NCBI GenBank assembly: GCA_944387065.1
Contig: CALXDM010000004.1
Span: 1 to 64,000 of the forward strand
Reading direction: 5' to 3'
DNA length: 64,000 nucleotides
From: an uncultured Oscillospiraceae bacterium
Lineage (GTDB): Bacteria; Bacillota; Clostridia; Oscillospirales; Oscillospiraceae
Below are positions 8,603 to 15,167 of this stretch, in pieces; within the stretch, counting starts at the first letter, position 1, and the number at the start of each line of letters is the position of its first letter. A program made the translations under genes and the position numbers. The notes under the pieces are model-generated. The model ran no database searches. It saw only the letters and a list, made by a program, of their open reading frames with translations, and was not told the DNA's origin.

Positions 8603-9523
8603 ATGAATGATATAATTTCGGTCTCATCTTTGAAAAAATCATTTGGTAAGGTCAAAGCTATAAAAGGTATCGATTTTTCAGTGAAAAAAGGAACTTTATT
8701 TGCATTTTTGGGGCCTAACGGAGCTGGTAAATCAACAACGATTGATATTCTATGTACACTGAATAAATACGATGACGGTAAAGTTACCATCGCAGGTTTT
8801 GACTTGGACCGTGATGCAGATAAAATCCGGCATAATATTGGCGTAGTATTCCAGGACAATCTTTTAGATAAAAAACTTACAGTAAAAGAAAATCTTATGA
8901 TTCGAGCAGGTTTCTACCATAGTACAAAAGCAAAAAGAAAGCTTGCAGTAGAGAAAGCTGCTAAATATTCTGAAATTGATGATTTTATTGATAGAAATTA
9001 CGGCACTTTATCGGGCGGACAAAGAAGACGTGTTGATATTGCTCGGGCTTTATTAAATACACCTAAAATTTTATTTTTGGATGAACCTACTACCGGATTA
9101 GATCCACAAACGAGAAAACATATTTGGGAAACTGTAGAGCGTCTTCAGAAAGAAAATAGCATGACGATCTTTTTGACGACACATTATATGGAAGAAGCTG
9201 CAAAAGCTGATTATGTTGTCATCATGGATGATGGACTTATAGTCGCTCAAAGCACACCTTATGAATTGAAAGAAAAATACAGTTTTGAGCACATAAAAAT
9301 TAAAGTTAAAAAGAACAAAGAAGCGGCTTTAAAAGAATATCTGAATAGCAAGGATCTTAAATGGACTGCTGCTGTGGATTTTATCGATGTGAAGATTAAA
9401 TCAACAATTGATTCCCTTTCTATATTACAGCCTATTACAGATATAATGGAAAGTTTCGAAGTTCTATATGGAACTATGGATGATGTTTTTTTGAATATTA
9501 CTGGGAAGGAACTCAGAGAATGA
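8603..9523 (+). CDS. ABC transporter ATP-binding protein, DrrA/ABC-2 exporter type
   Basis: ATPase subunit of an ABC-2 type exporter. The 306-residue protein shows a Walker A GPNGAGKST near residue 40, a Q-loop region (GVVFQDN), the signature LSGGQRRRVDIARAL near 140, Walker B ILFLDEPTTGLDPQ, and the switch histidine in LTTHYMEEA. About 90 extra C-terminal residues resemble the accessory domain of DrrA/NatA-type ATPases that export antibiotics, lipids or peptides. It overlaps the permease by 4 bp (ATGA). AT-rich codons match the rest of the island. Substrate unknown; export of a product, or self-protection, is inferred only from the neighbouring dehydrogenase and deacetylase fragment. Confidence 0.9.
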   Translation: MNDIISVSSLKKSFGKVKAIKGIDFSVKKGTLFAFLGPNGAGKSTTIDILCTLNKYDDGKVTIAGFDLDRDADKIRHNIGVVFQDNLLDKKLTVKENLMIRAGFYHSTKAKRKLAVEKAAKYSEIDDFIDRNYGTLSGGQRRRVDIARALLNTPKILFLDEPTTGLDPQTRKHIWETVERLQKENSMTIFLTTHYMEEAAKADYVVIMDDGLIVAQSTPYELKEKYSFEHIKIKVKKNKEAALKEYLNSKDLKWTAAVDFIDVKIKSTIDSLSILQPITDIMESFEVLYGTMDDVFLNITGKELRE

Positions 9524-10380
9524 ATCAGATGACAATAAGAGGTTTGAAAATTTTCTTCAAAGATAAAGGCGGAGTATTCTTTTCTTTGCTAGGCGTTATT
9601 ATCATTTTTTGTTTGTTTATTTTCTTTATTGGGGATTCCATTACCGAAGGGCTAGATTTCCTCAATAATGCAGAGTATGTTATGAACTCATGGGTAGTGG
9701 CTGGTATGTTAGCATCATCCGCAATTACTACAAGTATGGGCGCTTATGCTGTTATGGTTTCTGATAGAGAACACAAGTGCATCAAGGATTTTTATTCTTC
9801 GCCATTAAAAAGGAGCAGTGTTGCAGCCGGATATATGTGTACAGGACTAATCATCAGTATTGTCATGTCCATAGTTACACTTATATTTGGAGAAATTTAT
9901 ATAGTAGCGAATGGCGGGGAAATTTCTGATGCTATCACCATGATCAAAGTTTTAGGTGTGATTTTGTTATCATCATTCGCATCAAGCGCACTGGTTTGCT
10001 TTATCGTATCTTTTATTAAAACAAGCAACACCTATACTACGATTAGCATTATACTTGGTACCCTGATCGGTTTTTTAGTAGGGGCTTACATTTGTATTGG
10101 GGACCTACCAGAAGGCGTGCAGTGGGTAATTAAGTGTTTCCCATGCGCCCATGCTGCAGTATTATTCAGACAGCTTCTCATGGCAGATGGAATGGTTACA
10201 GGTTTTTCCGATTTGCCTGATATAGCACTAACTGAGTTCCAAAATAAGGTTGGTGTAACATTTGAGTATGGTGAATGGAGAGCTGAAGCATGGCTCCATG
10301 TTTTGGTTTTGCTTGGAACGGGAATCCTATTCTATTTGCTCGCCATAATAAACATGTCACGAAAAGCCAAAAAGTACTGA
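9520..10380 (+). CDS. ABC-2 type transporter permease
   Basis: Membrane subunit partnering the ATPase just upstream (4-bp ATGA overlap). The 286-residue protein has an N-terminal cytoplasmic stretch (RGLKIFFKDKGGVFFSLLG, typical of ABC-2 permeases), six hydrophobic segments, a long extracellular-type loop near residues 185-255, and a basic C-terminus. Codon use is AT-rich. No terminator is seen before the next gene, so the deacetylase-like ORF 73 bp downstream is probably in the same transcript. Confidence 0.85.
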   Translation: MNQMTIRGLKIFFKDKGGVFFSLLGVIIIFCLFIFFIGDSITEGLDFLNNAEYVMNSWVVAGMLASSAITTSMGAYAVMVSDREHKCIKDFYSSPLKRSSVAAGYMCTGLIISIVMSIVTLIFGEIYIVANGGEISDAITMIKVLGVILLSSFASSALVCFIVSFIKTSNTYTTISIILGTLIGFLVGAYICIGDLPEGVQWVIKCFPCAHAAVLFRQLLMADGMVTGFSDLPDIALTEFQNKVGVTFEYGEWRAEAWLHVLVLLGTGILFYLLAIINMSRKAKKY

Positions 10381-10453
10381 TTAATGGGACTAAAATTACT
10401 GTCTGGTTGTTTGAGGATTCTATTTGCATCTCATTTATCTTTGGAGAGAAAAA

Positions 10454-10957
10454 ATGTTTACATGGCCCAAACTAATAAAAAAGCCCAAAGGAAAACATGT
10501 TTTAATACTCGCGCCCCATATGGATGATGAAATAATAGGTTGTGGCGGAGTCATATGTAAACATATCCAAAATGGTGATGGTGTTGCAGTCATATATTTT
10601 ACTTGTGGGGACAAGGGGAACACATCGTTTTCAAGTGACAGCAGCCTTTCAAAAATAAGAAAGCTGGAGATACAAGCATCAAACGCAATACTAGGAATCG
10701 AAAAGTCATATTTTCTTGATTTCAGTGATAGTACGAATGAAGATTGGTGTTCGAAAAAAGATCATTTAAAAGAAATATACTTAAAGGTCAATCCTGATTT
10801 GGTACGCATCGAAAGCGAATTGCACCGAAAAATGGTCTATATCGCAGAATATGAAGGCCGATCCCTAACCTGGCAGATGATCCATCTTACGCAAGAGTGC
10901 ATCCGCTCCTTCGAGCGGGAGCACGGGCCCATCGAGCTGCCCGACCAGGAACAGTGA
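10454..10957 (+). CDS. Chimeric ORF: truncated PIG-L/LmbE deacetylase fused to an Arc-type ribbon-helix-helix domain
   Basis: Residues 1 to about 115 are the N-terminal half of a PIG-L/LmbE zinc de-N-acetylase: HVLILAPHMDDEIIGCGG carries the family HxDDE metal motif, and VIYFTCGDKG follows. At KVNPDLV, where the family should continue with its second histidine region, the sequence changes to VRIESELHRKMVYIAEYEG and TWQMIHLTQECIRSFEREHG. This reads as an Arc/TraY-like ribbon-helix-helix protein of about 50 residues ending IELPDQEQ. The junction near base 10800 coincides with the switch from AT-rich to GC-rich DNA. The RHH stop overlaps comFC by 4 bp, so the RHH part is the resident gene whose N-terminal few residues were replaced. 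The deacetylase half is probably inactive; whether the fusion still binds DNA is unknown. The 10454 start has GGAG upstream. Confidence 0.65.
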   Translation: MFTWPKLIKKPKGKHVLILAPHMDDEIIGCGGVICKHIQNGDGVAVIYFTCGDKGNTSFSSDSSLSKIRKLEIQASNAILGIEKSYFLDFSDSTNEDWCSKKDHLKEIYLKVNPDLVRIESELHRKMVYIAEYEGRSLTWQMIHLTQECIRSFEREHGPIELPDQEQ

Positions 10958-11610
10958 TCCGGCCTCTGGCCCCGCTGCTGGCCCTGGTGTACCCGGCCCG
11001 CTGCCCCTTCTGCGGCCGGGTGCTGGAGCGGTGGGAGGACGGGATGTGCGATACCTGCCAGCGGGTCCTGCCCTGGGTGGAACCGGGGGAGGCCCAGCGG
11101 CAGGTGGACGGCTGTGCCCGATGCCTGGCTCCCCTCTGGTACCGGGACGAGGTGCGGGAGGGGGTGCGCCGCTATAAGTTCCAGCACGGACGGGGGCACA
11201 GCCGCCTGTTCGGCGCGCTCATGGCCCAATGCCTGGCGCGGGACTGGGCGGAACCGGCGGACCTGGTCACCTGGGTGCCTCTGTCCCGCAAGCGTCTGCG
11301 GGCCAGGGGCTATGACCAGGCGGAGCTGCTGGCCCGCCGGGTGGGTGAGGTGACGGGGCTGCCGGCAGTCCCCACCCTGGAGAAGCGCCGGCACACCCGG
11401 GCCCAGTCCCGCCTGGGTACGGAGGGGGCCCGGCAGGCCAATGTGGCCGGGGCTTACGCCTGCCTGCCGGGGGTGGAACTGTCCGGGAAGCGGGTGGTAC
11501 TGGTGGACGATGTGGCTACCAGCGGGGCTACCCTGGCCCAATGCGCCGCTTGTCTGCGGGCGGCGGGAGCGGCGCGCGTGGTGGCCCTCACCCTGGCCCG
11601 GGCCAAGTGA
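10954..11610 (+). CDS. comFC: ComF family phosphoribosyltransferase-like protein
   Basis: ComFC-type protein needed for uptake of single-stranded DNA in competent Firmicutes. Residues 10-65 hold a zinc-ribbon with CPFC, CDTC and CARC pairs. The C-terminal half is a phosphoribosyltransferase fold with the PRPP-loop VVLVDDVATSGATL near residue 185. The GTG at 10954 overlaps the preceding stop by 4 bp and gives a 218-residue product of normal size; an upstream ATG at 10897 would add residues unlike the family. No comFA is adjacent. The upstream coupling partner is a ribbon-helix-helix domain now fused to foreign sequence. Confidence 0.88.
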   Translation: MIRPLAPLLALVYPARCPFCGRVLERWEDGMCDTCQRVLPWVEPGEAQRQVDGCARCLAPLWYRDEVREGVRRYKFQHGRGHSRLFGALMAQCLARDWAEPADLVTWVPLSRKRLRARGYDQAELLARRVGEVTGLPAVPTLEKRRHTRAQSRLGTEGARQANVAGAYACLPGVELSGKRVVLVDDVATSGATLAQCAACLRAAGAARVVALTLARAK

Positions 11611-11681
11611 GGCCGGACTGGTGGAGCGGGCCAAATTTGGCCATGGGGTAAAAAATGCTGTACTTTTTCCGTTTTCTGTGC

Positions 11682-11741
11682 TATACTATTTAAGAATGGC
11701 TCCCTCTGACAGGGGTTGAGCGTTCTCGAACATGGCGTGAG
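11682..11741 (+). promoter_or_regulatory. Promoter and attenuator leader ahead of RNase J
   Basis: A TATACT -10 (11682-11687; -35 poor) starts a short leader with a CCC/GGGG hairpin and the segment AGCGT (11719-11723). That segment can pair with ACGCT at 11742-11746, the left arm of the terminator that follows. The two pairings exclude each other, the arrangement expected of a transcription attenuator. The ligand or protein sensed is unknown. Confidence 0.4.
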
Positions 11742-11764
11742 ACGCTGGCTTTCAGCGTTTTTGA
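11742..11764 (+). terminator. Leader terminator between comFC and RNase J gene
   Basis: ACGCTG and CAGCGT arms with a 5-nt loop followed directly by TTTTTGATTT. It lies about 55 nt after the predicted transcription start and 275 nt before the RNase J start, so it would end a short RNA unless read through. Confidence 0.6.
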
Positions 11765-11767
11765 TTT

Positions 11768-12038
11768 AGAGCGTGAAGTGTGACCTGAAGAGGCGCACAG
11801 CGCGGGTGAGGCAGCAGCCCGCCGCATCCCATCCGGCGAGACAGGGCCGGCGTGGGCGTGGCCGCCGCCAGGTTCCCGTGTGCCGACCCGGATCCCGCTG
11901 GGGCCCGGAGCTGCTTTCGCGCCGGGGGGCTTTCGCTCGGATTCAGCAGACAGGACAGGCAGGTTCCATCCGCCTGGCCTGGTGAGCTTGCGCGCAATGA
12001 CAGGAAGCATCCATCGGAAAATTGGAAAAGGAGTATGT
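11768..12038 (+). other. Long GC-rich untranslated leader of the RNase J gene
   Basis: About 270 bases with no good start codon or ribosome site until AAGGAG at about 12027. Several GC-rich complementary pairs (for example GCGGG/CCCGC near 11812-11835) suggest a folded RNA. An open frame runs through it in phase with the RNase J gene but shows no protein-like composition. It did not match tmRNA, SRP RNA, RNase P or 6S RNA features known to me. Confidence 0.4.
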
Positions 12039-13697
12039 ATGGCAGAAAAACTGAAAATTATCCCACTGGGCGGTCTGAACGAGATCGGCAAGAATCTCAC
12101 CGTCTATGAGTACGGCGGCGACATCATCATCGTGGACGTGGGCATGGGGTTTCCCGACGACGATATGTACGGTATCGACGTGGTCATTCCCGACTTCACC
12201 TATCTGCTTCAGAACCGGGATCGGATCCGGGCCATCTTCATCACCCATGGCCACGAGGATCACATCGGCGGCATTCCCTACCTCATGCGGGACATCAACG
12301 CCCCTATCTATGCCACCCGGATGTCCGCAGGGCTCATCCGCCTGAAGCTGGAGGAGCACCGCCTGGTGGACAAGGTGAAGCTGGTGACCTGCGAGGCGGG
12401 GGAAACCGTCCGGGCAGGCAAGTTCTCAGTGGAATTCATCCACATCAACCACTCCATCGCCGACGCGGTGTCCTTCGCCATCCGCTGCCCCCTGGGGGTG
12501 TGTGTCCACACCGGCGACTTCAAGATCGACCCAACCCCTATCCAGGGCGGCATGGCCGACCTGACCCGCCTGGGCGAGTTGGGCAAGGAGGGGGTGCTGG
12601 CCCTGCTGGCCGACTCCACCAACGTGGAGCGCCCAGGCTTTACCAAGAGTGAGCGCAGCGTGGGCGCCTCCTTTGAGGCGCTGTTCCGGGGGTGCGATCA
12701 GCGCATCATCGTCACCACCTTTGCCTCCAACATCGACCGTATCCAGCAGATCATCAACGTGGCCGCCAAGTACGGCCGCCGGGTGGCAGTGACTGGTCGG
12801 TCCATGGAGAACGCCATGCGAGTGTCCACCGAGCTGGGCTATATGAAAGTGCCCGCGGGCACGGTGGTGGACCTGGCCCAGATCAAGACCCTGCCCAAGA
12901 ACAAGGTGTGCATTATCTCCACCGGCAGCCAGGGCGAGACCATGTCAGCCCTGACCCGGATGGCGTTCAACACCCACCGGCAGGTGGACATCCAGGCGGG
13001 GGACCGGGTTATCATCTCCGCCTCCGCCATCCCGGGCAATGAGAACTCGGTGGGCAACGTGATCAACGAGCTCTACCGCCGGGACGCCGAGGTGGTCAAC
13101 GAGCGGGAGTTGCCCCTGCACGTGTCCGGCCACGCCTGCCAGGAGGAGCTGAAGATCATGCACGCGCTGACCAAGCCCCGCTTCTTCATCCCCGTCCACG
13201 GTGAGCAGCGCCACCTCAAGACCCACGCCAGGCTGGCCCGAGGCATGGGTATGGATCCCCGGAACATCATCATCAGCGACGTGGGCAAGGTCATTGAGCT
13301 GACCGCCAAGAGCGTCAAGGTCAACGGCACAGTGCCCTCGGGCAAGGTGTTTGTGGACGGCTACGGTGTGGGCGACGTGGGGGCGGTGGTCCTCCGGGAT
13401 CGGCAGCACCTGGCCCAGGACGGGATGCTGGTGGTGGTGGTGTCCATGTCCGGCGAGGACGGGCAGGTCATTTCCGGCCCCGACATCATCACCCGGGGAT
13501 TCGTCTACGTCAAGGAGTCGGAAGGGCTTATGGAAGAGCTGCGCCAGGTGGCGGTAGAGGCGCTGGAGCGCTGCGCCACCCGACACATCCGGGACTGGGC
13601 GGCCATCAAGTCGGAGATCAAGGGCGATCTGTCCAATTACCTTTATAAGAAAACCAAGCGCAACCCGATGATCTTGCCGGTTATCATGGAGGTGTAA
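12039..13697 (+). CDS. rnj: Ribonuclease J
   Basis: Metallo-beta-lactamase/beta-CASP ribonuclease with endonuclease and 5'-3' exonuclease activity in mRNA decay and rRNA maturation. The 552-residue product opens with KLKIIPLGGLNEIGKN, carries the zinc motif HGHEDH at residues 70-75, later HTGDFKID, the beta-CASP segment with TGRSMENAM, and HVSGHACQEEL in motif C, then a C-terminal RNase J domain. ATG 12039 follows AAGGAG. A different ATG four bases earlier is out of frame. The last 42 coding bases plus downstream DNA are duplicated 133 bp away. Confidence 0.95.
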   Translation: MAEKLKIIPLGGLNEIGKNLTVYEYGGDIIIVDVGMGFPDDDMYGIDVVIPDFTYLLQNRDRIRAIFITHGHEDHIGGIPYLMRDINAPIYATRMSAGLIRLKLEEHRLVDKVKLVTCEAGETVRAGKFSVEFIHINHSIADAVSFAIRCPLGVCVHTGDFKIDPTPIQGGMADLTRLGELGKEGVLALLADSTNVERPGFTKSERSVGASFEALFRGCDQRIIVTTFASNIDRIQQIINVAAKYGRRVAVTGRSMENAMRVSTELGYMKVPAGTVVDLAQIKTLPKNKVCIISTGSQGETMSALTRMAFNTHRQVDIQAGDRVIISASAIPGNENSVGNVINELYRRDAEVVNERELPLHVSGHACQEELKIMHALTKPRFFIPVHGEQRHLKTHARLARGMGMDPRNIIISDVGKVIELTAKSVKVNGTVPSGKVFVDGYGVGDVGAVVLRDRQHLAQDGMLVVVVSMSGEDGQVISGPDIITRGFVYVKESEGLMEELRQVAVEALERCATRHIRDWAAIKSEIKGDLSNYLYKKTKRNPMILPVIMEV

Positions 13698-13733
13698 TTG
13701 CGCTTGGTTTGGGGCCCCGCCGAAGGTGGGGCG
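13655..13733 (+). repeat. 79-bp direct repeat, copy 1 (3' end of rnj)
   Basis: Covers the last residues and stop of RNase J plus 36 bp. It is identical to 13788-13866 at an offset of 133 bp. Within it, CCAAGCGCAA and TTGCGCTTGG form an inverted repeat around the stop codon, which may serve as the gene's transcription end. Confidence 0.9.
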
Positions 13734-13746
13734 GGCGAAGCCCGGC

Positions 13747-13773
13747 GGCGTAGGGGATTCAGTCCCCTACGCC
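13747..13773. repeat. Perfect inverted repeat between the two 79-bp copies
   Basis: Eleven-base arms (GGCGTAGGGGA and its complement) around a 5-base TTCAG loop, inside the 54 bp separating the two direct-repeat copies. Could be a small hairpin element whose insertion or slippage produced the duplication. Confidence 0.8.
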
Positions 13774-13787
13774 AAGAGAGGAAATCA

Positions 13788-13866
13788 CAAGCGCAACCCG
13801 ATGATCTTGCCGGTTATCATGGAGGTGTAATTGCGCTTGGTTTGGGGCCCCGCCGAAGGTGGGGCG
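13788..13866 (+). repeat. 79-bp direct repeat, copy 2
   Basis: Second copy of the rnj 3' end. It encodes the terminal RNPMILPVIMEV peptide and stop again but has no start, so it is not expressed as protein. Confidence 0.9.
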
Positions 13867-13949
13867 CCCTCGGGCAAGGGCCTTAGCCTGTGCGGGAGCA
13901 TGGGCTGGGGCCCTTGTTTGCCGTCCTGAACCTGGGGGCCGGGGCCCCC

Positions 13950-13978
13950 TTGTGAAAAACCCGGCGGGGCGGTATAAT
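13950..13978 (+). promoter_or_regulatory. Promoter for sbcDC
   Basis: TTGTGA and TATAAT with 17-bp spacing, 47 bases before the sbcD start. Just upstream GGGGGCC/GGCCCCC (13935-13950) forms a GC hairpin. Confidence 0.55.
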
Positions 13979-14024
13979 GCCCCTTAGAACCGCCCGGCCA
14001 TGGGGTGGGAAGGGAGGAGCGGTC

Positions 14025-15167
14025 ATGAAATTCATCCATCTGTCCGACCTGCACCTGGGCAAGCGGGTCAACGGCTTTTCCATGCTGGAGGACCAGGCCC
14101 ACATCCTGGAGCAGGTTCTGAGGGGAATCGAACGGGAGCGCCCGGATGGAGTGCTGCTGGCCGGGGACATCTACGACAAGTCCGTGCCGCCCGCCCCGGC
14201 CGTGGAGCTGTTTGACGAGTTCTTGGTGCGCCTGTCCCGGCTGGGCGCTCGGGTGTTTGTCATCAGCGGCAACCACGACAGCCCCGAGCGGCTGGCCTTT
14301 GGCGGCCGGCTGATGGGAGACAGCGGCATCCACCTGGCCCCGGTATACGACGGGCAGATCCGCCCCATCATCCTGGAGGATGCCCACGGCCCCGTGGACG
14401 TGTACCTATTGCCCTTCCTCAAGCCGGCCCAGGTGCGCCTCCACTTCCCCCAGGAGCAGGTGGAGACCTACACCGACGCGGTGCGGGTGGCCATCGGCCA
14501 CCTGGGGCTAGATCCCGCACGGCGTAATGTGCTGGTGGCCCATCAGTTTGTCACGGGGGCGGAGCGATCAGACTCGGAGGAGTTATCTGTGGGCGGTTTG
14601 GACAACGTGGATGGGGCGGTATTCGCCCCCTTCGACTATGTGGCCCTGGGCCACATCCACGGCCCCCAGAGCATCGGCTCCCCCCGGGTGCGCTACGCTG
14701 GCAGCCCGCTGAAGTACTCCTTCTCCGAGGTGGCCCACCGCAAGTCCATGACGGTGGCGGAGCTGGGGGCCAAGGGGGAGCTGACGGTGCGCACCCTCCC
14801 CCTGCGCCCCCTGCGGGATCTGGTAGAGCTGCGGGGGAGCTATCAGGAGCTGACCTTCCGGGGCTTCTACCAGGGCACCACCTACCAGGAGGACTATGTC
14901 CACATCACCCTCACCGACGAGCAGGACGTTCCGGACGCCATTGGCCGGCTGCGGGCGATCTACCATAACCTGATGAAGCTGGACTATGACAACGCCCGCA
15001 CCCGGCGCTCCGGCACGGTGGAGAGGGCGGGGACGGCGGTGGAGCGCCAGAACCCGCTGGAGCTGTTCGCCCGGTTTTATCAGATGCAGAACAACCAGCC
15101 CCTCTCCCCGGAGCAGACGGAATTTCTGCAAGGGCTGATCCAAACGGTGTGGGAGGGAGGGGCATGA
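14025..15167 (+). CDS. sbcD: Exonuclease SbcCD subunit D (Mre11-like nuclease)
   Basis: Metal-dependent nuclease subunit of the SbcCD complex, which cuts DNA hairpins and processes double-strand breaks. The 380-residue protein has the calcineurin-type phosphoesterase motifs in order: DLHLGK (8-13), GDIYD (48-52), GNHDS (82-86), then VAHQFVTG and GHIH further on, followed by a C-terminal capping domain. Start ATG 14025 follows GGAGG; upstream in-frame starts lack a ribosome site. It overlaps sbcC by 4 bp. Confidence 0.96.
   Translation: MKFIHLSDLHLGKRVNGFSMLEDQAHILEQVLRGIERERPDGVLLAGDIYDKSVPPAPAVELFDEFLVRLSRLGARVFVISGNHDSPERLAFGGRLMGDSGIHLAPVYDGQIRPIILEDAHGPVDVYLLPFLKPAQVRLHFPQEQVETYTDAVRVAIGHLGLDPARRNVLVAHQFVTGAERSDSEELSVGGLDNVDGAVFAPFDYVALGHIHGPQSIGSPRVRYAGSPLKYSFSEVAHRKSMTVAELGAKGELTVRTLPLRPLRDLVELRGSYQELTFRGFYQGTTYQEDYVHITLTDEQDVPDAIGRLRAIYHNLMKLDYDNARTRRSGTVERAGTAVERQNPLELFARFYQMQNNQPLSPEQTEFLQGLIQTVWEGGA

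Noticed and set aside
11880..12038. N-terminal extension of RNase J
   Set aside because: No ribosome site and Arg/Pro/Gly-rich non-protein-like sequence; AAGGAG at 12027 fixes the start at 12039.
11695..12038. Possible 6S, SRP or tmRNA in the comFC-rnj gap
   Set aside because: Conserved blocks of these RNAs were looked for and not found; kept only as a leader/attenuator.
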